Below, piece by piece: positions 17,598-25,929 of a stretch of DNA of 64,000 nt; the first letter of the stretch is position 1, and each line of letters starts with the position of its first letter. The position numbers were made by a program, and so were the translations under genes. Under the pieces are notes generated by a model. That model saw only the letters and a program-made list of their open reading frames with translations. It had not been told where the DNA came from and searched no databases. Source of the stretch: an uncultured Lachnospiraceae bacterium (GTDB lineage: Bacteria; Bacillota; Clostridia; Lachnospirales; Lachnospiraceae); the NCBI GenBank assembly GCA_905197485.1, contig CAJJYZ010000008.1, positions 1 through 64,000 of the forward strand. The letters run 5' to 3'.

Positions 17598-18293
17598 CTA
17601 CTCTATCTTTCTCTTCCTTAATTCTAAGATTGCCTGGTATGCCGCCTGCTGCTCGGCTGCTTTCTTCGTTCTTCCCTGTCCTTCTCCGTAAGGCGTCTCA
17701 CCAATGTAGACCGCCGTACAGAATGACTTATTATGGTCCGGCCCTTCTTCCTTCAAAAGCTCATAATGAATCTTTTCCTCGAAATGTCCTTGTACCATTT
17801 CCTGCAGGATAGTCTTGCTATCATAAAAGAGCTTCTTGTTCTCCAAGTCATTCAGGACAAATCGATGGATAAACTCTTTTGCACTAGCAAAACCACCATC
17901 CAAATAGATGGCTCCAATCAGAGCTTCCAACGCATCTGACGTAACCGAATCTCTCATTCTTCCGCCGGTGCGCTCCTCTCCTTTTCCGAGAAGAAGATAT
18001 TCTCCTAACTGAATCTCTCTTGCACAAAACGCCAGCGAAGGCTCACAGACCATGCTTGCTCTCGTTCTTGTCAAATCGCCTTCCGGCATTTCTTCATTCT
18101 CGAAGAAAAGAAATTCGCTGGACACCAGTTCCAATACTGCGTCGCCTAAAAATTCCAGACGCTCATTGCATTCCGACTTCTTCATATGCTTCTCGTTCGT
18201 ATAGGAGCTATGTCTCATAGCCCGACTTAACAATTCGGGATTCTGAAACGTATAATTGATTTTTCCTTCTAATTCTTTTAATTTTTTTCCCAT
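17598..18293 (-). CDS. rnc: Ribonuclease III
   Basis: Encodes 231 residues. The N-terminal endonuclease domain carries the ERLEFLGDAVLELV signature (about residue 43) with the metal-binding Glu and Asp, plus DALEALIGAIYLDGG. A C-terminal double-stranded RNA binding domain follows from about residue 155 (GPDHNKSFCTAVYIG, GEGQGRTKKAAEQQAA). It cuts double-stranded RNA in rRNA processing and mRNA decay. It is 7 nt upstream of smc, and a terminator lies between it and acpP. Confidence 0.95.
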   Translation of the reverse strand: MGKKLKELEGKINYTFQNPELLSRAMRHSSYTNEKHMKKSECNERLEFLGDAVLELVSSEFLFFENEEMPEGDLTRTRASMVCEPSLAFCAREIQLGEYLLLGKGEERTGGRMRDSVTSDALEALIGAIYLDGGFASAKEFIHRFVLNDLENKKLFYDSKTILQEMVQGHFEEKIHYELLKEEGPDHNKSFCTAVYIGETPYGEGQGRTKKAAEQQAAYQAILELRKRKIE

Positions 18294-18315
18294 TTATGTT
18301 CCTCTTATCCAATAA

Positions 18316-18342
18316 CGAAAAAAGCCCATACGGGCTTTTTCG
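18316..18342 (-). terminator. Terminator after acpP
   Basis: Compact hairpin AAAAAGCCC-GTAT-GGGCTTTTTT between acpP and rnc. Expression of rnc-smc-ftsY from the plsX promoter therefore needs read-through, or a promoter that I cannot see in this 59-bp gap. Confidence 0.85.
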
Positions 18343-18352
18343 TCTTATTTAA

Positions 18353-18583
18353 CTAGTTCAATGCGTTTTTAATCTGTTCTACGGCATCTCCGACTGTTAC
18401 AATCTTCTCTGCTTCTTCATTGTCGATTTCGATATCAAATGTCTCTTCGATTCCCATAATAATCTGGAATACGTCCAATGAATCCGCTCCTAAGTCATCA
18501 ATAAATGATGAATCCATTGTAATCTCCTCTGCATCAAGATTTAATACCTCTGCAATAATGTCTCTGATTTTTTCAAATTCCAT
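18353..18583 (-). CDS. acpP: Acyl carrier protein
   Basis: Encodes 76 acidic residues with the DLGADSLD motif; Ser35 is the site for the 4'-phosphopantetheine arm. It carries acyl chains in type II fatty acid synthesis and hands them to PlsX. It is 22 nt downstream of plsX on the same strand and is followed by a strong terminator, which fits the need for high, separate expression. Confidence 0.96.
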   Translation of the reverse strand: MEFEKIRDIIAEVLNLDAEEITMDSSFIDDLGADSLDVFQIIMGIEETFDIEIDNEEAEKIVTVGDAVEQIKNALN

Positions 18584-18605
18584 GATATTCCCTCTCTTTT
18601 ACATT

Positions 18606-19619
18606 CTATTCTTTGTTAAATTGAATACTTTCTCTAATCTTACCGCTAATATCCTGCTCGTTGAACGTCACGCACTGGATGATGGAGTTCGCAACTTCCT
18701 TCGCTGTAGAATTTCCATGCGTCTTCACCACGAGTCCGTTCAGCCCGAGAAGCGGCGCTCCGCCATATTCGCTTGCATCGAAGGACTTCATCGTCTCCTT
18801 CAATGCCGGCTTAATCAGCAATGCCCCTATCTTGCTTCTTAGTGTCTTCATCAAGCCCTTCTTCACTTCGCTTAACAGAACGGCTCCGACACCTTCAAAC
18901 AGCTTCAGTATCACATTGCCTACAAACGCCTCGCATACGATGACGTCTGCCCCTCCATGAGGAATCTCTCTTGCTTCAATACTACCGATAAAATTAATGT
19001 CCTCACATTCTTTCAGAAGCGGGAACGTCTCCTTCACGAGTGCATTTCCCTTCTCTTCTTCTGCACCGATATTTACAATGGCGACTCTCGGATTCTCGAT
19101 TCCGACTACATTCTTCATATAGATGGAACCCATCTTCGCGAATTGTACGAGATGTGATGGTCTGGCGTCTACGTTCGCCCCACAGTCGATTAACAAGGAT
19201 ACCCCTTTCTTCGTCGGCAGAAGCGGTGCGAGAGGCGGTCTCTCTACTCCTTTGATTCTTCCGACAATCAACTGTCCTCCTACCAGAATTGCTCCGGAAC
19301 TTCCTGCTGAAACAAAGGCATCGGCTTCTCCTTTTTTCACCATGTTCAGTGCTACAACAATGGAGGAGTCCTTCTTCTTGCGAATCGCCATCACTGGCGG
19401 CTCCGCCGTTTCAATCACTTCAGACGCATGTACCACCTGGATGCGCTCCTTCGGATAGTCGTATTTCTGAAGTTCTGCATGTACCACATCTTCCTGACCT
19501 ACCAGAAATATATGAATATCCTCCCGCTTCTTAGCAACCTCTACAGCTCCTTGAACCATAGCCTGCGGAGCATTGTCGCCTCCCATAGCGTCAAGCGCTA
19601 CTCTTGTAATCTCTGACAT
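18606..19619 (-). CDS. plsX: Phosphate acyltransferase PlsX
   Basis: Encodes 337 residues with the family start ITRVALDAMGGDNAP and the motif EFPHGGADVIVCEAFVGNV in slightly altered form (EIPHGGADVIVCEAFVGNV). It converts acyl-ACP to acyl-phosphate for phosphatidic acid synthesis. In most Firmicutes it directly follows rpmF or fapR; here rpmF is about 3.2 kb upstream, with a permease and a toxin-antitoxin pair inserted. RBS TAGGAGG and its own promoter (19647-19675) are present. Confidence 0.95.
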   Translation of the reverse strand: MSEITRVALDAMGGDNAPQAMVQGAVEVAKKREDIHIFLVGQEDVVHAELQKYDYPKERIQVVHASEVIETAEPPVMAIRKKKDSSIVVALNMVKKGEADAFVSAGSSGAILVGGQLIVGRIKGVERPPLAPLLPTKKGVSLLIDCGANVDARPSHLVQFAKMGSIYMKNVVGIENPRVAIVNIGAEEEKGNALVKETFPLLKECEDINFIGSIEAREIPHGGADVIVCEAFVGNVILKLFEGVGAVLLSEVKKGLMKTLRSKIGALLIKPALKETMKSFDASEYGGAPLLGLNGLVVKTHGNSTAKEVANSIIQCVTFNEQDISGKIRESIQFNKE

Positions 19620-19646
19620 TTTAAAACCTCCTAATTGCTACTGATA

Positions 19647-19675
19647 ATTTTACTAAACATCATGTCAAAAAGCAA
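19647..19675 (-). promoter_or_regulatory. Promoter of plsX
   Basis: Minus strand TTGCTT (19670-19675), 17-bp spacer, TAAAAT (19647-19652), 27 nt before the plsX start. It replaces the upstream drive from rpmF that the inserted module would have cut off. No convincing FapR box is seen. Confidence 0.55.
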
Positions 19676-19701
19676 TACCTAATATTTCGATTCCATGCCA
19701 A

Positions 19702-21792
19702 CTATCTATTTGTTTCCTTTCGAATCTTATGTCTAAGATACCGTTTTGCCACAATACAGATTATCACTTGCAGCAAACATGCCCCAAGCAGAATCCATAC
19801 ATACTGCCTTGCAAACCATATCACATCCTGTAAATGGAACAGTCGTGTCTTCCATGTTGTAATAATAAACGCCATGCTCAATAACAAAGCGATTCCAAAA
19901 GGAAGGAAAAATGTGCTTTTCAGCCGGCGAAACCAGATTGTTTCTCTCTCTTTCTCTTTTAAACCAAATACCCGATAAAATCTATCCTCTTTCAAAATCT
20001 CCTCCTGGTCTGTATAAACCTTTATCCAGGAAAGAAACAGAACAATAAAAATGAACACCCCATATAGAACAAGATTCGTCACATTTTTCAGAATACGCTC
20101 TGAAACCATCTTATCATGGGCAATCTCACTATCATAGTACAGACCCACCCGGCTGTCATATAACTTTTCTGAAATTCCGTTTTCATACTGTTCTTGAAAA
20201 CTTTTGCTTACCATTTCTTTCTCTTTTTCCGGAACTCGAATCAGCACAAGGCGATTTCTCAATCCTGCTATCTCCGCTTCCTCTCCGAAAAAGAATTCCT
20301 CAGATTCTTTTTTCTCATTTTCTGTCTGATAAAGAATCAAATCTGTAACGTTATCTATTTCAGAAGCCGCTTCAAAATCTTCATCCGAGAAAACAACAAG
20401 ATTTTCATTCGTTCCGCTACCGTATATTCCGATTAAGTTCTTAATCCGTACTTCTTTCACATGATATCGATTCGTAAAGGTTTCCGCTGTATGGTAAAAA
20501 TCTACCGCTAAATGCGCCGGACCAAAATGAAGATATGTACTATTCGATTCGTAAAAATCAAGCGGATGTCCCGGCTTATCCTTTCCTTGCTGCAGTACAA
20601 CAAGAAGTTCATTCTTTTTAAGCGTCACCTTCTCACCGGTCATTTTCTCATAGGACGTTTCCGAAATTCCGATATGCTGTCCTTGTCGATATGGCTTCGG
20701 AATATCCATTTTTGCCTGCTGGTCCATACAAGGCGTCGTCACCATCACCATCGGAATGATATCGCACTCCGCCCCATACTTTTCTGTCAGATTCTTCAAG
20801 AACTCCTTGTCTTTCTCGTCATGGCTGTTCATCTTCCAAAGATAATCATACGGATATTCCTCTTCTGTCAACATCGTCGTCTGGCTTGTTAAAATCTGAA
20901 CCGGATAATAGAATAAAATCATAAACCATAATCCTAAAAACAGAATGATATATACGCTGTTCGACCAAAATTGATAAAACAACCGCTGTCTGGAAAGCAG
21001 ATACTTAAAATAACTTTGTTCATGTTCTTTCATCTTTTCAAGAAGCAGACTCCCTCCATAATAGACAATCAAAGCCACTCCCGCTAAAAACCAGAACAAA
21101 ATACTTATCTTTTCCGAACCTTCTTTTGCATATCGAATAAAATTCCAAACTGCCAGAATCATTCCGACAACAAAAAAGCCTTTTGCTCTTTTCCTCTTAG
21201 GCCTTCTCTCCATTGCTTCTGCGCCATTCAAAAAATTTGTCTCCACAAACACTTCTTCTGTCACCGCCATGCAGAAGATAAAAATAAGAGAGCATACAAG
21301 AACCGTACAAATATAAGTCAAAATATCAGGTTTTGGAAGATTCGCTTCCGGAAAATAATGGAGAATACATGTTCCGAACAAAAATGAAAACAGATTCCCA
21401 AACGCCATGCCAATCAATAAGGCGGCTGTCATTCCGCCGACATATTCCAAAGCCTTTAATTTTCTTGTGACTTTCCATGACATTCCCAATGTATGGAATA
21501 TCGCATAGTCCGAAGCTCTGGACATCTCATAATGGCGGATTGCAAAGACGGTTAGTAAGATAGTCAAAACTCCCATTAAGATAGCCGCATTAAATACAAG
21601 CGCACCGATTCCTATCGTATGATTGAATATCTTGACATTCTGTAATACCGAAGACATTTGATACGCCGAAATAAACGTAAAAATAACGGAAACACACAGC
21701 ACGAAACAAGAAAACAGTACCATGTAATTTCTAAAATTCGCTAAAAAAGATTTATAGAAGATGTGCGCTCTCCTGTAAGCTGTTTTTCCCAT
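19702..21792 (-). CDS. FtsX-like ABC permease without a partner ATPase
   Basis: Encodes 696 residues with about ten hydrophobic segments. Four or more lie in the first 250 residues, one or two around 275-305, then an extracytoplasmic domain runs from about residue 305 to 580, and three or four segments lie in the last 120. This is the layout of BceB/FtsX-type MacB-family permeases that move or sense peptides and antibiotics. No ABC ATPase gene and no BceRS-type kinase lie next to it, so its partner must be elsewhere or it is an orphan. It has its own promoter and sits in the gap that splits rpmF from plsX. Confidence 0.75.
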   Translation of the reverse strand: MGKTAYRRAHIFYKSFLANFRNYMVLFSCFVLCVSVIFTFISAYQMSSVLQNVKIFNHTIGIGALVFNAAILMGVLTILLTVFAIRHYEMSRASDYAIFHTLGMSWKVTRKLKALEYVGGMTAALLIGMAFGNLFSFLFGTCILHYFPEANLPKPDILTYICTVLVCSLIFIFCMAVTEEVFVETNFLNGAEAMERRPKRKRAKGFFVVGMILAVWNFIRYAKEGSEKISILFWFLAGVALIVYYGGSLLLEKMKEHEQSYFKYLLSRQRLFYQFWSNSVYIILFLGLWFMILFYYPVQILTSQTTMLTEEEYPYDYLWKMNSHDEKDKEFLKNLTEKYGAECDIIPMVMVTTPCMDQQAKMDIPKPYRQGQHIGISETSYEKMTGEKVTLKKNELLVVLQQGKDKPGHPLDFYESNSTYLHFGPAHLAVDFYHTAETFTNRYHVKEVRIKNLIGIYGSGTNENLVVFSDEDFEAASEIDNVTDLILYQTENEKKESEEFFFGEEAEIAGLRNRLVLIRVPEKEKEMVSKSFQEQYENGISEKLYDSRVGLYYDSEIAHDKMVSERILKNVTNLVLYGVFIFIVLFLSWIKVYTDQEEILKEDRFYRVFGLKEKERETIWFRRLKSTFFLPFGIALLLSMAFIITTWKTRLFHLQDVIWFARQYVWILLGACLLQVIICIVAKRYLRHKIRKETNR

Positions 21793-21845
21793 GAGTCAAC
21801 CTCTTTTCTTGTTTTTTGACTGAATCTTGTATCATATTAAGCAAT

Positions 21846-21875
21846 ATTATACTTCTTATTCATTATATTTTGCAA
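21846..21875 (-). promoter_or_regulatory. Promoter of the FtsX-like permease
   Basis: Minus strand TTGCAA (21870-21875), 18-bp spacer, TATAAT (21846-21851), about 55 nt before the start codon. Confidence 0.55.
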
Positions 21876-21934
21876 TAGTTTAGAGAAGTCATTTTGCGCT
21901 TCTTATAAAAAGAACTCTGTTCCATTTTTACTAT

Positions 21935-21970
21935 TTGACTTTCGAGAATATGTGATATATGATATATTCA
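21935..21970 (+). promoter_or_regulatory. Promoter and probable operator of the toxin-antitoxin pair
   Basis: Plus strand TTGACT (21935-21940), 17-bp spacer, TATGAT (21958-21963). An imperfect palindrome, GAATATGTGATA / TATGATATATTC (21947-21970), covers the -10 box. That is where the HTH antitoxin would be expected to bind for autorepression. Confidence 0.6.
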
Positions 21971-21995
21971 AGAATAAATACGAAAGAGGCTCAAA

Positions 21996-22364
21996 ATGGA
22001 TAATTTTGAAATTGTATTTTATGAAACAGAGGATGGTTATACACCTGTTGAAGAATTTCTTGATAGTTGCGATATAAAAATGCGTAATAAATTATTGATG
22101 CTTTTAAAAGTATTGCAGGAAAAAGGAAATCAGCTTCGTGAACCGTATAGCAAACATTTACAAGATGGGATATTTGAAATCAGAGGGAAAGTAGGCACAA
22201 ATATTTCTCGTGTATTATATTTCTTTTATATTAATGGAAAAATAGTTTGTACCAATGGATTTATTAAAAAGACACAAAAAACGCCAAAAGAACAAATTTT
22301 ATTAGCAAAAAAGTATCGGCAAGACTATTTGGAAAGGACTGGTGTAAATAATGAAAACATTTAA
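21996..22364 (+). CDS. HigB/Gp49-family toxin
   Basis: Encodes 122 residues of the RelE/HigB-like Gp49 family (IVFYETEDGYTPVEEFLD at the start, LQDGIFEIRGKVGTNISRVLYFF in the middle, GFIKKTQKTPKEQI near the end). Such toxins are ribosome-dependent or related mRNA endonucleases. The conserved basic residues of the C-terminal half are present, so it is probably intact. The toxin gene comes first and overlaps the antitoxin start by 14 nt, the usual order for HigBA. It lies in the module that separates rpmF from plsX. Confidence 0.88.
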   Translation: MDNFEIVFYETEDGYTPVEEFLDSCDIKMRNKLLMLLKVLQEKGNQLREPYSKHLQDGIFEIRGKVGTNISRVLYFFYINGKIVCTNGFIKKTQKTPKEQILLAKKYRQDYLERTGVNNENI

Positions 22365-22647
22365 TCAATATTTAAATGAACAATTACAAGATGAAGAATT
22401 TAAAAAGGAATGGGAAAATTCTCAACCGGAATTGAATGTGATAAGAGCAATTGTTGAGGCGAGAACATCTCAGAATCTAACTCAAAAAGAATTATCAAAA
22501 AGAACCGGAATTACACAGGCTGATATTAGTAAATTAGAAAACGGAACAAGAAACCCATCACTTAATCTTTTAAAACGCCTTGCAGATGGTATGGATATGG
22601 TTTTAGAATTAAAATTTGTACCTAAGACACCTCTTCAGCACAAATAA
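22351..22647 (+). CDS. HigA-type XRE antitoxin
   Basis: Encodes 98 residues. An N-terminal helical arm of about 30 residues probably binds the toxin. An XRE helix-turn-helix follows at about residues 38-90 (LTQKELSKRTGITQADISKLENG). It is expected to neutralise the upstream toxin and repress the shared promoter through the palindrome at 21947-21970. The ATG overlaps the end of the toxin gene, implying translational coupling. A strong terminator follows. Confidence 0.88.
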   Translation: MKTFNQYLNEQLQDEEFKKEWENSQPELNVIRAIVEARTSQNLTQKELSKRTGITQADISKLENGTRNPSLNLLKRLADGMDMVLELKFVPKTPLQHK

Positions 22648-22654
22648 TTCATAG

Positions 22655-22702
22655 AAAAAGTGGTAAGAATGTGGTAAATCACCCAATCTTACCACTTTTT
22701 TG
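22655..22702 (+). terminator. Terminator of the toxin-antitoxin operon
   Basis: Perfect 14-bp stem (AAAAAGTGGTAAGA and its complement) with an 18-nt loop, ending in TTTTTT. The A-run on the 5' side lets it work on both strands. Confidence 0.85.
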
Positions 22703-22711
22703 TGGTAAATA

Positions 22712-22742
22712 AAACAGGGGCTTTCCTAAGAAAACCCCCGTT
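22712..22742 (-). terminator. Terminator of rpmF
   Basis: Minus-strand hairpin of about 13 bp (AACGGGGGTTTTC / GAAAGCCCCTGTT) with a TTAG loop and a following T-rich stretch. It closes the DUF177-rpmF unit. Confidence 0.8.
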
Positions 22743-22771
22743 CTACGGCATTTTATAAATGCTTCGTTTCA

Positions 22772-22951
22772 TTAGTCAACAGAAACGATTTCTTTTTTGT
22801 TATAGCTTCCACAAGCCTTGCAAACTCTGTGAGGCATCATTAACTCGCCGCACTTGCTGCATTTAACAAGGTTCGGAGCGCTCATTTTCCAGTTTGCTCT
22901 TCTCTTGTCTCTTCTAGCTTTAGAAGATTTATTCTTTGGACAAATTGACAT
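22772..22951 (-). CDS. rpmF: 50S ribosomal protein L32
   Basis: Encodes 59 residues beginning MSICPKNKSSKARRDKRRAN and carrying CxxC pairs CSKC and CKAC, the four-cysteine zinc ribbon form of L32. It starts 3 nt after the DUF177 stop with GGAGG upstream, in the universal DUF177-rpmF order. It ends at a terminator instead of running into plsX. Confidence 0.95.
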   Translation of the reverse strand: MSICPKNKSSKARRDKRRANWKMSAPNLVKCSKCGELMMPHRVCKACGSYNKKEIVSVD

Positions 22952-22954
22952 GGG

Positions 22955-23482
22955 TTACACCTCCTTAAAATTCTTAAACACATCGCGGATAACTGACATT
23001 CTGGGGTCAAGACTCGTATCTTCGCAGTCACAAGTCCCCTCATTTAGGTTTTGACCACACACACTGCAAATGCCTTTACAGTCATCGCTACATAGAACTT
23101 TTGTCGGCCATCCTATCAAAATCTCATTATAGAGTAATTTGTCTACGTCTAAATGATATCCGTCAATATAATTTTTTTCATCTAATTCGTCTTCTCCTGC
23201 ATCACTTGACGCATCTAAATCGACATTCTTCTTAAATTCCAATTCAAAGCATGTAGGCACATCCTGTAAGCATCTGTCACATGGAATTGTAATTGTAAGC
23301 TCTGCCGACCCACTGATTAAAAGTTCTCTCCCTTTTACATGTTCTACGACAATATGGGCTTCCTTTTTTTCAGTAATTGGAAAACTGCCGAATCCACCCT
23401 TGAATTCTTCCATATCTGGCATGCAGTCTTTTACAATGGTCTTATGTTGTTCGGATAAGACGTCGGATAGGTTGATTAACAT
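22955..23482 (-). CDS. DUF177 (YceD) family protein
   Basis: Encodes 175 residues from the ATG at 23482 (AGGAG 7 nt upstream; the ATG at 23500 overlaps the RBS). It has the DUF177 pattern with Cys pairs CDRC (middle) and CKGICSVCG...CDC near the C-terminus, probably metal-binding. The family is linked to 23S rRNA or large-subunit biogenesis and almost always precedes rpmF, as here. Promoter at 23510-23537. Confidence 0.9.
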   Translation of the reverse strand: MLINLSDVLSEQHKTIVKDCMPDMEEFKGGFGSFPITEKKEAHIVVEHVKGRELLISGSAELTITIPCDRCLQDVPTCFELEFKKNVDLDASSDAGEDELDEKNYIDGYHLDVDKLLYNEILIGWPTKVLCSDDCKGICSVCGQNLNEGTCDCEDTSLDPRMSVIRDVFKNFKEV

Positions 23483-23509
23483 ATTGTTACTCCTATTCAT
23501 ACCTAAACT

Positions 23510-23537
23510 ATTATATCATGCAAAATAGATTTGTCAA
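23510..23537 (-). promoter_or_regulatory. Promoter of DUF177-rpmF
   Basis: Minus strand TTGACA (23532-23537), 16-bp spacer, TATAAT (23510-23515). Both boxes match consensus. Confidence 0.85.
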
Positions 23538-23564
23538 CCAATAATTGTAGGATTTCTTTAATTT

Positions 23565-24755
23565 TTATACTAATGCTACTGTTTCGCGAGCGATTGCTAA
23601 TTCTTCGTTTGTCGGAATTACCATAACAGTTACTTTAGAATCCGGTGTAGAGATTGCGATTTCCTGTCCTCGTTTTCCGTTTGCTTCCTGGTCTAATGTA
23701 ATTCCAAGGTATCCTAAGTATTCGCATACTTTTGTACGAACAAGTCCTGCATTTTCACCGATACCTGCTGTAAATACGATTGTATCTACACCGTTCATTG
23801 CAGCTACGTAAGAACCTACATATTTTGCTACGCGGTAGCAGAATACATCAAGGGCAACCTGTGCCTGTTTGTTTCCTTCATCTGCCGCTGTTTCAAGGTC
23901 TCTGAAGTCGGAAGAAAGGTTGTTGGAAAGTCCGTATACACCAGATTTCTTATTCAGCATATTCATAAGTTCTGTAATGTTCATGTCCTCTTTCTTAGCA
24001 ATGTACTCTAAGATAGCCGGGTCGATATCTCCGGAACGTGTTCCCATTACAAGACCTTCCAGCGGTGTAAGTCCCATAGATGTATCTACGCATTTTCCGT
24101 TTAATACCGCGCTGATACTTGCGCCGTTTCCTAAATGGCAAACGATTGTCTTCATATCATCGTAAGATTTTCCGAGAATCTCAGCAGCTCTCTTAGATAC
24201 GAAGCTGTGGCTTGTTCCATGGAAGCCGTAACGTCTTACCGCATATTTCTCATAGTATTCGTATGGAAGTCCGTACATGTAAGCTTTCTCAGGCATTGTC
24301 TGATGGAACGCTGTGTCGAATACTGCTACCATCGGTGTTCCAGGCATCAATTCCTGACATGCATTGATACCAATTAAGTTTGCAGGGTTGTGAAGCGGAG
24401 CAAGGTCGTTACATTCTTCGATTGTTTTCTTCACTTCGTCTGTAATCACAACAGAGTTTGCAAATTTCTCTCCGCCATGTACAACGCGGTGTCCAACAGC
24501 GCCGATTTCAGAAAGGTCTTTTACAACTCCTCTTTCTGCATCTGTAAGCGCGTTGATTACGAACTGGATTGCCTCTGTATGTGTCGGCATTGCAAGTTCT
24601 TCTGTCTTCTTCTCTCCGCCTTCCGGCTGGTAAGTAAGTCTTCCGTCGATTCCGATTCTTTCGCAAAGACCTTTTGCAAGTACTCCTTCTGTCTCAGAAT
24701 TGATTAACTGGAATTTCAATGATGAACTTCCACAGTTGATTACTAATACGTTCAT
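23565..24755 (-). CDS. ackA: Acetate kinase
   Basis: Encodes 396 residues from the ATG at 24755, which follows GGAGGAAAAGAAA. The frame is open further upstream, but only this start gives the family N-terminus [15 protein letters not shown]. Motifs [20 protein letters not shown] and TAGIGENA are intact. It makes ATP and acetate from acetyl phosphate, the main energy-yielding step of acetate fermentation. It lies 77 nt after pta and is likely co-transcribed from the pta promoter. Confidence 0.97.
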   Translation of the reverse strand: MNVLVINCGSSSLKFQLINSETEGVLAKGLCERIGIDGRLTYQPEGGEKKTEELAMPTHTEAIQFVINALTDAERGVVKDLSEIGAVGHRVVHGGEKFANSVVITDEVKKTIEECNDLAPLHNPANLIGINACQELMPGTPMVAVFDTAFHQTMPEKAYMYGLPYEYYEKYAVRRYGFHGTSHSFVSKRAAEILGKSYDDMKTIVCHLGNGASISAVLNGKCVDTSMGLTPLEGLVMGTRSGDIDPAILEYIAKKEDMNITELMNMLNKKSGVYGLSNNLSSDFRDLETAADEGNKQAQVALDVFCYRVAKYVGSYVAAMNGVDTIVFTAGIGENAGLVRTKVCEYLGYLGITLDQEANGKRGQEIAISTPDSKVTVMVIPTNEELAIARETVALV

Positions 24756-24832
24756 TTTCTTTTCCTCCATGATTAAGTATTCATTTATAACACACTTTGT
24801 GTGAAATATACCCATGCGCGCAGTCTTTCTGA

Positions 24833-25828
24833 TTATTCAGCCTGTGCCTGTACTGCTGTGATTGCAACAACGCCTTCGATATCTGCCGCGCTGCATCCAC
24901 GAGATAAGTCGTTCACCGGTTTTGCGATTCCCTGTGTAAGCGGTCCGTAAGCTTCTGCTTTTGCAAGTCTCTGAGCAAGCTTGTATCCGATATTTCCCGC
25001 ATCAAGGTCAGGGAAAATGAGTACGTTAGCCTGTCCTGCCACATTGCTTCCCGGAGCTTTGGATGCGCCGATTTCCGGAACGATAGCTGCGTCTAACTGT
25101 AATTCGCCGTCTAATAAAATCTCTGGGTGTGTTTCTTTTGCAATACGTGTTGCTTCTACTACTTTATCTACATCCGGGTGTTTTGCGCTTCCCTTTGTAG
25201 AGTGGGAAAGCATAGCAACTTTCGGTTCTTCTCCTACTAAGAGTTTGAAGGATTCCGCAGAAGAAACTGCGATTGCCGCAAGTTTTTCCGGGTCTGGATT
25301 CTGCTCTAATCCGGAGTCACCGAAGATAAAGGTTCCGTTCGCACCCATATCGCAATTCGGCACTACGATAACGAAGAAAGCAGATACTAATTTTGTACCC
25401 GGTTTTGTCTTCAGAATCTGAAGGCATGGTCTTAATGTGTCTGCTGTTGAGTGGCATGCTCCGGATACCATTCCGTCTGCGTCGCCCATTTTTACCATCA
25501 TAACACCATAGTATAAGTAGTTATTCAGAAGAAGCTCTCTTGCCTGTTCTTCTGTCATTCCTTTTTTCTGTCTTAACTCTACTAATTTTTCGATATATGC
25601 AGGTGTTCTGTCATCTGTTGCAGGGTCAACAATTGTTGCTCCGCTGATGTCAAATCCTGCTCTGTTCTTTTCGATTTCTTCTTTGCTTCCGACTAAAATC
25701 AGATTGGCTGTTCCCTCTCGTAACACTGCTTCTGCAGCTTCATATGTTCTGATATCTTCTGTCTCAGGAAGGACAATCGTTTTTTTGTCAGCTTTTGCTT
25801 TTGCTTTGATTACGTCAATAAATCCCAT
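24833..25828 (-). CDS. pta: Phosphate acetyltransferase
   Basis: Encodes 331 residues, the short catalytic form without the N-terminal regulatory domain found in enterobacteria. Typical segments are [35 protein letters not shown] and [18 protein letters not shown]. It converts acetyl-CoA and phosphate to acetyl phosphate, the substrate of the adjacent ackA. RBS AGGGG; promoter at 25866-25894. Confidence 0.97.
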   Translation of the reverse strand: MGFIDVIKAKAKADKKTIVLPETEDIRTYEAAEAVLREGTANLILVGSKEEIEKNRAGFDISGATIVDPATDDRTPAYIEKLVELRQKKGMTEEQARELLLNNYLYYGVMMVKMGDADGMVSGACHSTADTLRPCLQILKTKPGTKLVSAFFVIVVPNCDMGANGTFIFGDSGLEQNPDPEKLAAIAVSSAESFKLLVGEEPKVAMLSHSTKGSAKHPDVDKVVEATRIAKETHPEILLDGELQLDAAIVPEIGASKAPGSNVAGQANVLIFPDLDAGNIGYKLAQRLAKAEAYGPLTQGIAKPVNDLSRGCSAADIEGVVAITAVQAQAE

Positions 25829-25865
25829 GATTTAAGACCCCTTTCATTTGTTCTCATATAGTTTC

Positions 25866-25894
25866 ATTATAACGCAAAGGTGTATTGTATACAA
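25866..25894 (-). promoter_or_regulatory. Promoter of pta-ackA
   Basis: Minus strand TTGTAT (25889-25894), 17-bp spacer, TATAAT (25866-25871), about 38 nt before the pta start. No catabolite-response element was recognised. Confidence 0.7.
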
Positions 25895-25929
25895 GGAATT
25901 TTATGTGCATTTTGAAAAACAATTCCTCT

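Noticed and set aside
19620..19701. FapR operator before plsX
   Set aside because: No TTAGTACC-type palindrome is present; TTAGGTATTG is only a weak half match.
24756..24832. CcpA cre site between pta and ackA
   Set aside because: The small ACACAAAGTGTGT dyad does not fit the cre consensus.
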